A DNA stretch of 64,000 bases from Variovorax flavidus (lineage in GTDB: Bacteria > Pseudomonadota > Gammaproteobacteria > Burkholderiales > Burkholderiaceae_C): assembly GCF_030317145.1 (NCBI RefSeq), contig NZ_JASZYE010000003.1, forward strand, positions 620,001 to 684,000, written 5' to 3'. This document shows, piece by piece, positions 1 to 8,505 of this stretch (the stretch's first letter is position 1; the number at the start of each line of letters is the position of its first letter). The position numbers and the translations under genes are program-made. The notes under the pieces are model-generated. The model had not been told where the DNA came from. It saw nothing but the letters and a program-made list of their open reading frames with translations, and did no database searches.

Positions 1-1365
1 TTCCTTGTCCCGTCCCATCTTGGCACTGCCGCCGGCGGAGTCGCCCTCGACCAGGAAGACCTCGTTGTGCGCAATGTCCTTGCTCTCGCAGTCGGTCAGC
101 TTGCCCGGCAGCACGGCCACGCCGGAGCCCTTGCGCTTCTCGACCTTCTGGCCGGCCTTCTGGCGCGTCTGCGCGGCCTTGATGGCCAGTTCGGCGAGCT
201 TCCTGCCGTAGTCGACGTGCTGGTTGAGCCACAGCTCCAGCGCCGGCCGCACGAAGCTCGACACCAGCCGCACGGCATCGCGCGAATTGAGCCGTTCCTT
301 GATCTGTCCCTGGAATTGCGGGTCGAGCACCTTGGCCGAGAGCACGTACGACGCGCGTGCGAAGACGTCCTCAGGCAGCAGTTTCACGCCCTTGGGCAAC
401 AGCGAATGCAGTTCGATGAAGCTCTTGACCGCGTTGAACAGGCCATCGCGCAACCCGCTTTCATGCGTGCCGCCGGCGCTCGTGGGGATCAGGTTGACGT
501 AGCTCTCGCGCACCGGCTGGCCGTCTTCCGTGAAGGCCACGCACCATTCGGCGCCTTCGCCCTCGGCAAAGTTGTCGGCATTCTTGTCGGCATGGCCCGC
601 GCCTTCGAAGAGCGGGATCACCGGGTCGCCGTTGAGCGTCTGCATCAGGTAGTCGCGCAGTCCGCCCTTGTAGAGCCAGGTCTGGGTTTCCTTGGTCTTC
701 TCGACCACCAGCGTCACCGTGACGCCGGGCATCAGCACCGCCTTGCTGCGCAGCAGATGCGTGAGTTCGTTGATCGGCAGCGCCGGGGATTCGAAGTACT
801 TGGCGTCCGGCCATGCGCGCACCGTCGTGCCTTGCCGGCGGTCGCGCGGACCATCGCCGTTGGAAGCGGCTGCGCTTTCCTGCGGCCGGAGCTTGAGCGG
901 CTCGACCACATCGCCGGCCGAGAACGCGATCTGCGCCACCGAGCCTTCGCGATAAGAGGTCACCTCCAGACGCTTCGACAGCGCATTGGTCACCGAGACG
1001 CCGACGCCGTGCAAGCCGCCCGAGAAGCTGTAGGCGCCGCCCGAGCCCTTGTCGAACTTGCCGCCCGCGTGCAGCCGGGTGAACACCAGCTCGACCACGG
1101 GGGCCTTTTCCTCCGGGTGCAATCCGAAGGGAATGCCGCGGCCGTCGTCCTCGACGCTGACGGAGCCGTCCGCATGGAGGGTGACCTTGATCTTCTTGCC
1201 GTACCCCGCCAGCGCCTCGTCGGCGGCGTTGTCCAGTACTTCCTGAATGATGTGCAGCGGGTTGTCGGTGCGGGTGTACATGCCCGGCCGCTGCTTGACG
1301 GGCTCGAGGCCCTTGAGGACGCGAATCGACGCCTCGCCGTAACTGCCTGGTTCCTTGCTTGCCAT
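1..1365 (-). CDS. parE: DNA topoisomerase IV subunit B, C-terminus cut by window edge
   Basis: This is the ATPase subunit of topoisomerase IV, which decatenates replicated chromosomes with ParC. The 455 visible residues start with MASKEPGSYG. They show the GHKL ATPase: E42 and N46 in EVLDNAADE, DGRGIP at 74-79 and GGLHGVGVSVTNAL at 116-129. The transducer region follows, then the start of the TOPRIM domain with EGDSAGG at 440-446, followed by KMGRDKE as in ParE rather than GyrB. About 200 residues are missing beyond base 1. No Shine-Dalgarno precedes the ATG, and a TAGAAT lies 8 nt upstream. Confidence 0.95.
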   Translation of the reverse strand, partial: MASKEPGSYGEASIRVLKGLEPVKQRPGMYTRTDNPLHIIQEVLDNAADEALAGYGKKIKVTLHADGSVSVEDDGRGIPFGLHPEEKAPVVELVFTRLHAGGKFDKGSGGAYSFSGGLHGVGVSVTNALSKRLEVTSYREGSVAQIAFSAGDVVEPLKLRPQESAAASNGDGPRDRRQGTTVRAWPDAKYFESPALPINELTHLLRSKAVLMPGVTVTLVVEKTKETQTWLYKGGLRDYLMQTLNGDPVIPLFEGAGHADKNADNFAEGEGAEWCVAFTEDGQPVRESYVNLIPTSAGGTHESGLRDGLFNAVKSFIELHSLLPKGVKLLPEDVFARASYVLSAKVLDPQFQGQIKERLNSRDAVRLVSSFVRPALELWLNQHVDYGRKLAELAIKAAQTRQKAGQKVEKRKGSGVAVLPGKLTDCESKDIAHNEVFLVEGDSAGGSAKMGRDKE

Positions 1366-1373
1366 GGCGCGGG

Positions 1374-1379
1374 ATTCTA
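1374..1379 (-). promoter_or_regulatory. Candidate -10 element of parE (TAGAAT)
   Basis: TAGAAT on the minus strand ends 8 nt before the parE ATG, so the predicted transcript start falls within a base or two of the start codon. No good -35 hexamer is visible at 16-18 bp spacing. Confidence 0.45.
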
Positions 1380-1503
1380 GGCGTTGGTCTCGTGGCCACC
1401 CGGGCGCTTTCGGGGCGAGGCGTTCGTCGATCGCATCAAAGTCGCTCGAAAATTTCACCAATCTCCAATGGGAGCGCCGCCGACGCAGGGCCTGGCTTTT
1501 CGG

Positions 1504-1509
1504 TACATT
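1504..1509 (+). promoter_or_regulatory. Candidate -10 element of the MFS gene (TACATT)
   Basis: TACATT lies 8 nt before the ATG at 1518, and no purine-rich ribosome binding site stands in between. It is one of the set of possible leaderless promoters in this window. Confidence 0.3.
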
Positions 1510-1517
1510 TGCCCGGG

Positions 1518-2738
1518 ATGACTTCCTCCTCCAGCCAGCCTCTCAGCCTCAAGCAGGTCCTTGTTTGCGGCGCCATGATCGTCACGTTGTCGATGGGCAT
1601 CCGCCACGGCTTCGGGCTCTGGCTCCAGCCGATCACGCAGGAACAAGGCTGGTCGCGGCAAACCTTCTCCTTTGCGATCGCCATTCAAAACCTGTCATGG
1701 GGCGTGATCGGCGTGTTCGCGGGGATGCTGGCGGACAAGCTGGGCGCGTTTCGCGTCCTGCTGGCGGGCGCGGCACTCTATTCGCTGGGCTTGGTCGGCA
1801 TGGCGCTGTCTCCGACGCCGCTGATGTTCGCGCTTTCGGCGGGCGTCCTGATCGGCGCCGCGCAGGCCGGCACGACGTACGCCGTCATCTACGGCGTCAT
1901 CGGCCGCCAGATCCCTGCCGAAAAGCGCTCCTGGGCGATGGGCGTCGCCGCAGCGGCCGGCTCCTTTGGCCAGTTCCTGATGGTGCCCGTGGAGGGCCAG
2001 TTGATCGCCCGCCTCGGCTGGCAGACCGCGCTGCTCGTGCTGGCCGCGATGGTGCTCCTCATCGTGCCGCTGGCTTTCGGGCTGCGCGAGCCCCGGCACG
2101 AAACGACCACCCATGTGCGCCGCAGCCAGACCATCATGCAGGCCATGCAGGAGGCCTTCAGGTACCCCAGCTTCGTGCTGCTGACGGCCGGCTATTTCGT
2201 CTGCGGCTTCCAGGTGGTGTTCATCGGCGTGCACATGCCGAGCTACCTGCGAGACAAGGGTCTGTCGCCCGAGGTCGCGAGCTACGCGCTGGCGCTGATC
2301 GGGCTGTTCAATGTGTTCGGCACCTACATCGCAGGCTCGCTGGGCGCACGGCTGGCCAAGCGCAAGCTGCTGGCGGCGATCTACATCAGCCGGGCGGTGG
2401 CGATCGCGCTGTTCCTGATCGTTCCGATCTCGCCGCTGACCGTGTACGTCTTTGCCAGCGTGATGGGCTTCCTGTGGCTTTCGACCGTGCCGCTCACGAG
2501 CGGCATCGTGGCCCAGATCTTCGGAGTGGCGCACCTGTCGATGCTGGGCGGCATCGTGTTCCTGAGCCATCAGGTCGGCTCGTTCCTCGGCGTCTGGCTC
2601 GGCGGCTACCTCTACGACCGCACCGGCAGCTACGACCTGGTCTGGTACATCGCCATTGCGCTGGGCGTATGCGCGGCGCTGATCAACCTGCCGGTGAAGG
2701 AAGGCGCGATCGCGCGCCCGACGCCGCAACCGGCCTGA
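1518..2738 (+). CDS. MFS transporter, 12-TM type
   Basis: A 406-residue inner-membrane carrier of the major facilitator superfamily. It has about twelve hydrophobic segments in two halves of six. A short basic loop follows segment 2 (LADKLGAFRV, residues 71-80), and a longer hydrophilic loop (REPRHETTTHVRRSQ) sits in mid-protein. The overall look is that of the monocarboxylate/oxalate-formate antiporter-like MFS proteins common in Burkholderiales, but the substrate cannot be read from the sequence. I chose the ATG at 1518 because the open frame upstream encodes basic, non-conserved-looking residues and because a TACATT lies 8 nt upstream. Confidence 0.85.
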   Translation: MTSSSSQPLSLKQVLVCGAMIVTLSMGIRHGFGLWLQPITQEQGWSRQTFSFAIAIQNLSWGVIGVFAGMLADKLGAFRVLLAGAALYSLGLVGMALSPTPLMFALSAGVLIGAAQAGTTYAVIYGVIGRQIPAEKRSWAMGVAAAAGSFGQFLMVPVEGQLIARLGWQTALLVLAAMVLLIVPLAFGLREPRHETTTHVRRSQTIMQAMQEAFRYPSFVLLTAGYFVCGFQVVFIGVHMPSYLRDKGLSPEVASYALALIGLFNVFGTYIAGSLGARLAKRKLLAAIYISRAVAIALFLIVPISPLTVYVFASVMGFLWLSTVPLTSGIVAQIFGVAHLSMLGGIVFLSHQVGSFLGVWLGGYLYDRTGSYDLVWYIAIALGVCAALINLPVKEGAIARPTPQPA

Positions 2739-2746
2739 GCACGGCC

Positions 2747-2887
2747 ATGTCCGACCTCACACGCCATCGCCTCGTGCAAGCCGGCTGGCTGGGCGTGGCT
2801 GCTTTGGCCCTGGCGGCGGTGTTCGCGCTTTACACGCGTCCGGCGTTCCTCGTGACGCTGATCGACCAGATCTGGGCCTGTTTTTGA
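2747..2887 (+). CDS. Small single-span membrane protein, unknown function
   Basis: A 46-residue product (MSDLTRHRLV start) with one central hydrophobic helix (about residues 11-27) and a short tail ending IWACF. It begins 8 nt after the MFS stop. Its own stop overlaps the TTG start of the next gene (TTGA), which suggests translational coupling. I cannot name a family. The tight spacing on both sides is the main support that it is real. Confidence 0.6.
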   Translation: MSDLTRHRLVQAGWLGVAALALAAVFALYTRPAFLVTLIDQIWACF

Positions 2888-3438
2888 ACCATTCGACGCT
2901 CGCGCCTTCACCCTGGATCGTGCGCTGGTCCCACCTGCCGGCGCCCGGCGCCACGGTGCTGGACGTGGCCTGCGGCTCTGGGCGACACATGCACTGGTTC
3001 GCCGAACGCGGCCATCCGACGATTGGCGTGGACCGGTCGCCGGAAGCGGTCGCTGCCGCGGCGCCCTTCGGCCGAACGGTGCTGGCCGACATCGAATCCG
3101 GGCCCTGGCCATTCGCAGGGCAGGCTTTCGGTGCGGTGATCGTCACCAACTACCTCTGGCGGGCACGGATGGCCGACATCGTGGCCGCCGTCGCGCCCGG
3201 GGGCGTGCTGCTGTACGAAACCTTCGCCGCAGGCAACGAAACCGTCGGCAAGCCGTCGCGGCCGGACTTCCTGCTGCAGCCGGGCGAACTGCTCGTTGCC
3301 TGTGCAGGCCTGCGCGTCGTCGCGTACGAAGACGGGTACCTTGCCGAACCGGACCGCTTCGTCCAGCGCATCGCGGCCGTCCGGCCTGCGAGTTCAGCCG
3401 CCTCGACTCCGCCGCGTCATCCGCTGGAGCCCCGCTAG
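2884..3438 (+). CDS. Class I SAM-dependent methyltransferase
   Basis: A 184-residue Rossmann-fold methyltransferase. Motif I VLDVACGSGRH is at residues 25-35, with the acidic residue of strand 2 at D50 (GVDRSPEAV). The post-motif VIVTNYL and the VAPGGVLLYETF strand are also recognisable. The protein is short and has no extra substrate domain, so the substrate is unknown. The start is a TTG overlapping the stop of the upstream small gene by 4 nt, which makes the MFS, small protein and methyltransferase a likely three-gene unit. Confidence 0.85.
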   Translation: MNHSTLAPSPWIVRWSHLPAPGATVLDVACGSGRHMHWFAERGHPTIGVDRSPEAVAAAAPFGRTVLADIESGPWPFAGQAFGAVIVTNYLWRARMADIVAAVAPGGVLLYETFAAGNETVGKPSRPDFLLQPGELLVACAGLRVVAYEDGYLAEPDRFVQRIAAVRPASSAASTPPRHPLEPR

Positions 3439-3503
3439 CCAGCCTCTCTGCGAGCCTCGCCGGGCCGCCCCGGGCAAACCCGCGCGGAAGGGGGCCGAGT
3501 TAG

Positions 3504-3509
3504 TAGAAT
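3504..3509 (+). promoter_or_regulatory. Candidate -10 element of dapA (TAGAAT)
   Basis: TAGAAT overlaps an in-frame ATG at 3508. If this is the -10 element, transcription starts near 3516 and the ATG cannot be the start codon. The TTG at 3544, which has an AAGAGA site before it, would then be the start. Confidence 0.45.
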
Positions 3510-3543
3510 GTCTGCTTTTCGTCCACCGACAAAGAGATTTCCC

Positions 3544-4434
3544 TTGGAGCAACTGACAGGCAGCATCGTCGCGCTCGTCACGCCGATGCATGACGACGGC
3601 AGTGTCGACTATCCCGCCCTGCGCCGGCTGATCGACTGGCACATTGACGAAGGCACCGATTGTCTCGGCGTGGTCGGCACCACCGGCGAATCGCCGACGG
3701 TCGACGTCGAGGAGCATTGCGAGATCATTCGCGTCTCGGTCGAACAGGCCCGCGGCCGCGTTCCCGTGATGGCGGGCTGCGGCGCCAATTCCACCAAGGA
3801 AGCCATCGAACTCGCCAAGTTCGCCAAGGGCGTCGGTGCCGATTGCCAGCTCCAGGTGGTGCCCTACTACAACAAGCCGACGCAGGAAGGCCAGTACCAG
3901 CACTTCAAGGCGATCGCCGAAGCGGTGGGCGACCTCCCCACCGTGCTCTACAACGTGCCCGGCCGCACCGTCGCCGATATGGCACACGACACGGTGCTTC
4001 GACTGGCCCAGGTGCCCGGCATCATCGGCATCAAGGAAGCGACCGGCAACATCGAGCGTGCGCAGTGGCTCATCCGCGACCTGCCGAAGTCCTTCGCCGT
4101 GTATTCCGGCGACGACCCGACCGCAGTCGCGCTGATGCTGTGCGGCGGCCAGGGCAACATCAGCGTCACGGCCAACGTTGCACCGCGCAAGATGCACGAA
4201 CTGTGCATGGCCGCCATTGCCGGCGACGTCAAGCGCGCGATGCAGATCCAGTTCGAGCTGATGCCCTTGCATCGTCATCTCTTCGTCGAACCCAATCCGA
4301 TTCCGGTCAAGTGGGCCATGGCACGGCTGGGGCTGTGCGGCGGCGCATTGCGCCTGCCACTCACCCCGCTCGCCGAATCCGGCCGGCCAGTGGTCGAGTC
4401 CGCACTGCGCGCCAGCGGCCTGCTCAAGGACTGA
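3544..4434 (+). CDS. dapA: 4-hydroxy-tetrahydrodipicolinate synthase
   Basis: Condenses pyruvate with aspartate semialdehyde in lysine and meso-diaminopimelate synthesis; cytosolic TIM barrel. It has 296 residues from the TTG start, close to the 292 of E. coli. Visible active-site features are GTTGE at 46-50, Y136 in LYNVPGR, R141 and the Schiff-base lysine K164 in GIKEATGN. An ATG at 3508 would add 12 residues but overlaps the probable -10 box, and AAGAGA sits 8 nt before the TTG. It is followed by bamC, and the dapA-bamC (nlpB/dapX) adjacency is also found in E. coli. Confidence 0.95.
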   Translation: MEQLTGSIVALVTPMHDDGSVDYPALRRLIDWHIDEGTDCLGVVGTTGESPTVDVEEHCEIIRVSVEQARGRVPVMAGCGANSTKEAIELAKFAKGVGADCQLQVVPYYNKPTQEGQYQHFKAIAEAVGDLPTVLYNVPGRTVADMAHDTVLRLAQVPGIIGIKEATGNIERAQWLIRDLPKSFAVYSGDDPTAVALMLCGGQGNISVTANVAPRKMHELCMAAIAGDVKRAMQIQFELMPLHRHLFVEPNPIPVKWAMARLGLCGGALRLPLTPLAESGRPVVESALRASGLLKD

Positions 4435-4554
4435 TCCCATCTTTACCGTGCCGTCGACGAACGCCGGCAACCTTTTGCCCTGGCTGCGCTCTGAAACTGC
4501 GGGCGCCGCGGCGGCTCACTGATTGAGTTAGATATTCCAAGAAGGAAGACGACG

Positions 4555-5640
4555 TTGAACACCATTTCGCGATTCGCACTGCTGGCCCTGGTTGCCAGTC
4601 TCGCCGCCTGTTCGGTGCTTGAGAGCGACAAGATCGACTACAAGAGCGCCGGCAAGGCTCCCACCCTCGAAGTGCCGCCGGACCTGACGCAACTGTCGCG
4701 CGACAACCGCTATGCGGTGCCGGGCGGCGCCGTCACGGCGAACAGCTACCAGGCAGGGCTGGCCAACGCACCCGGCCTTCCGACCGCGGTCAGCAACATC
4801 GGCGACGTGCGCATGGAGCGCTCGGGCTCGCAACGCTGGCTGGTCATCAACCGGCCCGCCGACCAGCTCTGGGATCCCGTCAAGGACTTCTGGCAGGAGA
4901 GCGGCTTCCTGATCACCACCGAGCAGCGCAACCTCGGCATCATGGAAACCGATTGGGCCGAGAACCGCGCCAAGCTGCCGCAGGACATCATCCGGGGAAC
5001 GCTCGGCAAGCTGGTCGAGTCGATGTATTCGACCGGCGAGCTCGACCGCTTCCGCACGCGCATGGAGCGCACGCCCAACGGTACCGAGATCTTCGTCAGC
5101 CATCGCGGCATGCAAGAGGTCTACAGCAGCTCCCGCCAGGACCAGACGGTGTGGCAGCCCCGTCCCAGCGACCCTGAACTCGAGGCCGAATTCCTGCGCC
5201 GCCTGATGGTGAAGCTCGGCGTCTCGCAAGAGCAATCCAAGGTGATTGCCGCAGCCGGCGCGCCGGTCCAGACCGCTCGCGTTGCCAACGTCGGCGGCCA
5301 GCCGGTGGTTCAGATCAGCGAAGGCTTCGAGCGCGCATGGCGCCGCGTCGGCCTGGCGCTGGACCGCACCGGCTTCACCGTCGAAGACCGTGACCGCACC
5401 GCCGGCACGTACTTCGTTCGCTATGTGCCGCCGAACCCGAACAAGAGTGACCCTGGCTTCTTCGGCAAGCTATTCACCTTCGGTTCGGGCAAGACCGAAG
5501 CGCCGCTCAAGTTCCGCATCCTGGTCAAGGGCCAGGGCGATGCGAGCAGCACGGTATCGGTGCTCGACGGCAACGGCGCACCGGACACGTCCGCCAACGC
5601 CCAGCGCATCGTTCAAGTCATCGCCGACGACCTGAAATAA
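4555..5640 (+). CDS. bamC: Outer membrane protein assembly factor BamC (lipoprotein)
   Basis: An accessory lipoprotein of the BAM complex that inserts beta-barrel proteins into the outer membrane. It is 361 residues from a TTG preceded by AAGAAGGAAG. The signal peptide ends in the lipobox LAAC with C19 as the lipidated residue. A long unstructured N-terminal stretch (about 20-95) is followed by two helix-grip-like domains (about 95-215 and 255-361), as in the family. Its position after dapA matches E. coli, where the gene was called dapX/nlpB. Confidence 0.9.
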   Translation: MNTISRFALLALVASLAACSVLESDKIDYKSAGKAPTLEVPPDLTQLSRDNRYAVPGGAVTANSYQAGLANAPGLPTAVSNIGDVRMERSGSQRWLVINRPADQLWDPVKDFWQESGFLITTEQRNLGIMETDWAENRAKLPQDIIRGTLGKLVESMYSTGELDRFRTRMERTPNGTEIFVSHRGMQEVYSSSRQDQTVWQPRPSDPELEAEFLRRLMVKLGVSQEQSKVIAAAGAPVQTARVANVGGQPVVQISEGFERAWRRVGLALDRTGFTVEDRDRTAGTYFVRYVPPNPNKSDPGFFGKLFTFGSGKTEAPLKFRILVKGQGDASSTVSVLDGNGAPDTSANAQRIVQVIADDLK

Positions 5641-5650
5641 GGCCTTGCCG

Positions 5651-6427
5651 ATGCTGCGCTTCCGCAGTCTGGGCAGCGGCAGCACCGGCAACGCCACGCT
5701 GGTCGAGGCGACCAGCGGCGGGCGGACTTCGAGGCTCCTGATCGACTGCGGCTTCACGCTGCGTCACCTGGACGCCCGGCTCGCCCGGGCGGGCCTCGCA
5801 GCCGCGGATATCGACGCGGTCTTCATCACGCACGAGCACGGCGACCATATCGGTTGCGCGCACGCGCTCTCGCGTCGGGAGCGCATTCCCGTCTGGATGA
5901 GCGAAGGCACCTGGCTGGCGACCGGCGCGCGCGATTTTGAAGGCCGCCTCCATCTCGCGCGGGACGGTCTCGACATCCAGGTCGGCGATCTCGTGGTTCA
6001 ACCCTTCACGGTGCCGCACGATGCGCGCGAACCGCTGCAACTGCGCTGCACCGATGGCGCCCGCAGCCTCGGCGTGCTGACCGACCTTGGCCATGCCACG
6101 CCGCATGTGCTGGGCCGACTCATGGGACTCGACGGGCTGCTCCTCGAGTTCAATCATGATGGCGACATGCTGGCCGGCTCGGCCTACCCGCCCTTCCTCA
6201 AGCAGCGCGTCGGCGGCAACTATGGCCATCTCTCGAATGCAGCAGCCGCAGCGATTGCAAGGACGGTGCTGCACTCCGGTCTGCGCCACGTGCTGGGCGC
6301 GCATCTGAGCGAGCAGAACAACCGGCCCGACATCGTGCGGCGCGCAATGGCCGAAGCATTGGGCTCGAACGAGGATGAGATGCTCACAGCCACCGCGGCC
6401 GAAGGCTCGCCATGGCTCGACCTCTGA
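5651..6427 (+). CDS. MBL-fold metallo-hydrolase (YycJ/WalJ-like)
   Basis: A 258-residue metallo-beta-lactamase-fold protein. It starts with RFRSLGSGSTGNATLVEA, typical of the YycJ/WalJ branch, and carries the metal motif HEHGDH at 61-66. It also has LTDLGH and LLEFNHD strands and a late histidine in LGAHLS. Family members are thought to be nucleases or phosphodiesterases involved in DNA repair; the substrate here is unproven. I prefer the ATG at 5651 over the TTG 6 nt upstream. The gene follows bamC after 10 nt and is closed by a strong terminator. Confidence 0.85.
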   Translation: MLRFRSLGSGSTGNATLVEATSGGRTSRLLIDCGFTLRHLDARLARAGLAAADIDAVFITHEHGDHIGCAHALSRRERIPVWMSEGTWLATGARDFEGRLHLARDGLDIQVGDLVVQPFTVPHDAREPLQLRCTDGARSLGVLTDLGHATPHVLGRLMGLDGLLLEFNHDGDMLAGSAYPPFLKQRVGGNYGHLSNAAAAAIARTVLHSGLRHVLGAHLSEQNNRPDIVRRAMAEALGSNEDEMLTATAAEGSPWLDL

Positions 6428-6442
6428 AACTTCGAGCGCATG

Positions 6443-6470
6443 AAAAAGGCCGCCCGAAGGCGGCCTTTTT
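6443..6470. terminator. Bidirectional intrinsic terminator
   Basis: A perfect hairpin with 12-nt arms (AAAAAGGCCGCC, loop CGAA, then the reverse complement) is flanked by A and T runs, so it can terminate in both directions. It separates the rightward MBL gene from the leftward small lipoprotein gene. Confidence 0.9.
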
Positions 6471-6513
6471 CATGTTGCAGTTGCTGTTGGAAGCGTAGGC
6501 GCAGCCCAGAGGC

Positions 6514-6765
6514 TCAAGGCTTCGCTGGCGGGGTTTCCGCATTCTTCTTGGCTGCCTCCGTCGCGGCGTTGGCGGCATCGAGCGCAGACGACGCATTGGG
6601 TGACGGGGTCGCCGATGCATCAGGTGCCGGCGCGGGCGCAGGCGCGGCAGGCGGAGCGACCTGGGCAGGCGGCGGCGCGACCACTGCCGGTGGCTCTTCC
6701 TTCTTTCCGCATGCGGTCAGTGCGGCAGCGGCGATCAGCGAAGCAAGCAATACATACTTCTTCAT
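6514..6765 (-). CDS. Small Pro/Ala-rich lipoprotein, unknown function
   Basis: An 83-residue product with a lipoprotein signal peptide, lipobox LTAC and C19 followed by GKKEEPP. The mature part is a low-complexity Pro/Ala/Val linker and then a short Ala-rich helix (ALDAANAATEAAKKN). AGGAG stands upstream of the ATG with proper spacing. The +2 glycine fits outer-membrane sorting. No enzymatic domain is visible; it resembles the small envelope linker lipoproteins common in Burkholderiales. Confidence 0.75.
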   Translation of the reverse strand: MKKYVLLASLIAAAALTACGKKEEPPAVVAPPPAQVAPPAAPAPAPAPDASATPSPNASSALDAANAATEAAKKNAETPPAKP

Positions 6766-6858
6766 TACATGACTCCTTTGGATGAAGGTCTCAAAGAAAA
6801 AATTCTAGACCTGCACCCTCCGCGGAATATGTATCGGGGTGCGATTCGCGGCATTGGC

Positions 6859-7362
6859 TTACAAGCCGAGCGTCGAAGCGGGGAAGGCGGGCCGCGCATG
6901 TCGCAGGCACTCGTCGAGCCGTTCGCGCAACGCGCGCCGACTGTCGGGCTCGCGTCCGCAAACGCCGCGGCCATGATCGATGTCGATGCGATGCAAAAAC
7001 CATGACGGCGTCCAGACCGCACTCTGCACCTCCGGCAGACCCGGTCCGCTGCAAGCCCGGCACTCGATGATGTGGCTCCACATGCGCCGCCAGTGCACGA
7101 AGCGCGCATGTTCGCGCTCGAAGACATCGAATCGCTGCGCCAGCAACACGAAGCGGCGTCCCGCCGCAGACCAGGCCTGAAGCGCATCGACCATGGCACG
7201 TTCGCCCAACGGCCAGTCGTCGAAATCGGGGTCGCTCAGGACGATTTCACGCCAGTTCTGCCGGGCAGCTGCTGAAAGAGCCGTCTGCAGATGCGCGTGG
7301 AATGCGTGGCGCCCATCGAATTTGCCGTCGGGCAATTCGGCAGCAGATGATTCATTCGGCAT
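6859..7362 (-). CDS. DUF7931-like conserved protein
   Basis: A 167-residue soluble protein. Its pattern is an early aspartate-rich strand (LSDPDFDDWPLG), a central RRFVLLAQRFDVFEREHARFV segment, a WSHIIECR strand and a C-terminus ending in PASTLGL. I recognise this as similar to the DUF7931 domain, which in some proteins is fused to an acetyltransferase; this identification is from memory and is tentative. It overlaps the 3' end of roxA by 11 nt, so the two are probably co-transcribed and translationally coupled. Confidence 0.65.
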   Translation of the reverse strand: MPNESSAAELPDGKFDGRHAFHAHLQTALSAAARQNWREIVLSDPDFDDWPLGERAMVDALQAWSAAGRRFVLLAQRFDVFEREHARFVHWRRMWSHIIECRACSGPGLPEVQSAVWTPSWFLHRIDIDHGRGVCGREPDSRRALRERLDECLRHARPAFPASTLGL

Positions 7363-8491
7363 GCACCCACCCTGCTTCGCACCAGTCGCTCAGGAGCGCG
7401 AGCGCGTCTTGGCTCGCGCTCGCGAGGTCGCGTGGCCCGAGCGCTCGCTGGTCCGCGAGGCGCCGCATCAGCTTGGCATCGCGGCCGGAGGCTCGAAAGC
7501 TCTCGCCGTTGATATAGAGATGCCGCTCGTCGTAGAGCATGCGCGTGCGGCGATCGAGGGCGACCGCATTCAGTTCGGGCGGCGTCTCGCCTTGGTCGAA
7601 CCAGACCGTCGGCTTGGGTTCGGTCATCGATTCGCCGAGCGCGCGGTCGATGATGTTGCCATCGCGCATGACGGCCAGCACCGCATCGCGCGCAAATGCC
7701 TGCAACGCGGATGGCATCGCAGCCGGTGTGTCGAGCGCGGGCTGGGATGGATCGCGATAGTGCACCGCGGCCTGCGCCGCGGCGTCCTGCACGGCATCGG
7801 CCTGGGCCTCTGCGATGCGCGCGAGCAGGTCCGCGCCGAGCGGGGCAGCGGCCGGCGAGCGAAGGCCGATGGAATAGGTCATGCAGTCGTCGCCCTCTGC
7901 CACGCCATCATGGGCGTAGCGCGGCGGCAGATAGAGCATGTCGCCCGCCTCCAGCACGAAGCTCTGCTCGGGCTCGAACTGGGCGAGGATCTTGAGCGGC
8001 ACATTCGGGTGCAGACGCAAATCGCGCTGCCTGCCGATCGACCAGCGGCGTCGCCCCTGTGCCTGCAGCAGGAACACGTCGTAGCTGTCGAAATGCGCGC
8101 CCACGCCGCCCGTGTCGCTCGCGTAGCTGATCATCACGTCGTCGAGGCGGGCATCGGGAACAAATCGGAACTGCTGCAACAATTCATGCACACCTTGGTG
8201 ATGCAGGTCGACGCCCTGAACCAGCAGCGTCCAGCCGGGTTGCTTGAGCGAAGGCAGCCCGCGGCGCGCGAAAGGGCCATGCTTGAGCGTCCACCCCGTC
8301 TTGCCATGCCGGATGAGGCGCGACTCGACGTCCTCGCGGGCAGCCAAATCGAACAGATCGGGACGCACAATCGGTGGCACCATCGCGGGCACGGCCTGGC
8401 GAACCAGCAGTGGCTTCTTTTGCCAGTGGCGGCGCATGAATTGCTGGGCGCTCAGTCCACCGAGCAAGGTCAAGGGTTGATCAATCTCCAT
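7352..8491 (-). CDS. roxA: Ribosomal oxygenase of the RoxA/YcfD family (JmjC cupin)
   Basis: An Fe(II)/2-oxoglutarate oxygenase; E. coli YcfD hydroxylates an arginine of ribosomal protein L16. At 379 residues it is close to E. coli (373). The iron ligands are visible as HFD at H133 and D135, with the distal histidine H194 in LPPRYAHDG. The N-terminus has the HWQKKPLLVRQA motif typical of the family, and a C-terminal dimerisation/winged-helix part follows. It diverges from the FKBP gene with only 14 nt between start codons. Confidence 0.88.
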   Translation of the reverse strand: MEIDQPLTLLGGLSAQQFMRRHWQKKPLLVRQAVPAMVPPIVRPDLFDLAAREDVESRLIRHGKTGWTLKHGPFARRGLPSLKQPGWTLLVQGVDLHHQGVHELLQQFRFVPDARLDDVMISYASDTGGVGAHFDSYDVFLLQAQGRRRWSIGRQRDLRLHPNVPLKILAQFEPEQSFVLEAGDMLYLPPRYAHDGVAEGDDCMTYSIGLRSPAAAPLGADLLARIAEAQADAVQDAAAQAAVHYRDPSQPALDTPAAMPSALQAFARDAVLAVMRDGNIIDRALGESMTEPKPTVWFDQGETPPELNAVALDRRTRMLYDERHLYINGESFRASGRDAKLMRRLADQRALGPRDLASASQDALALLSDWCEAGWVHAE

Positions 8492-8493
8492 GG

Positions 8494-8503
8494 GAGAATT
8501 CTC
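8494..8503. promoter_or_regulatory. Palindrome giving Shine-Dalgarno sites on both strands
   Basis: GAGAATTCTC is a perfect 10-bp palindrome in the 14-nt gap between the divergent roxA and FKBP starts. Read on either strand it places GAGA/GGGAGA at ribosome-binding distance from the ATG. Promoters for both genes must lie inside the opposite coding sequence. Confidence 0.5.
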
Positions 8504-8505
8504 GT

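Noticed and set aside
67..1380. A 437-codon plus-strand frame opposite parE
   Set aside because: parE reads through the whole stretch with clear GHKL and TOPRIM motifs; the opposite frame has no recognisable domain.
3508..3543. The ATG at 3508 as dapA start
   Set aside because: It overlaps the probable -10 TAGAAT, while the TTG at 3544 has an AAGAGA site and gives the standard DapA length.
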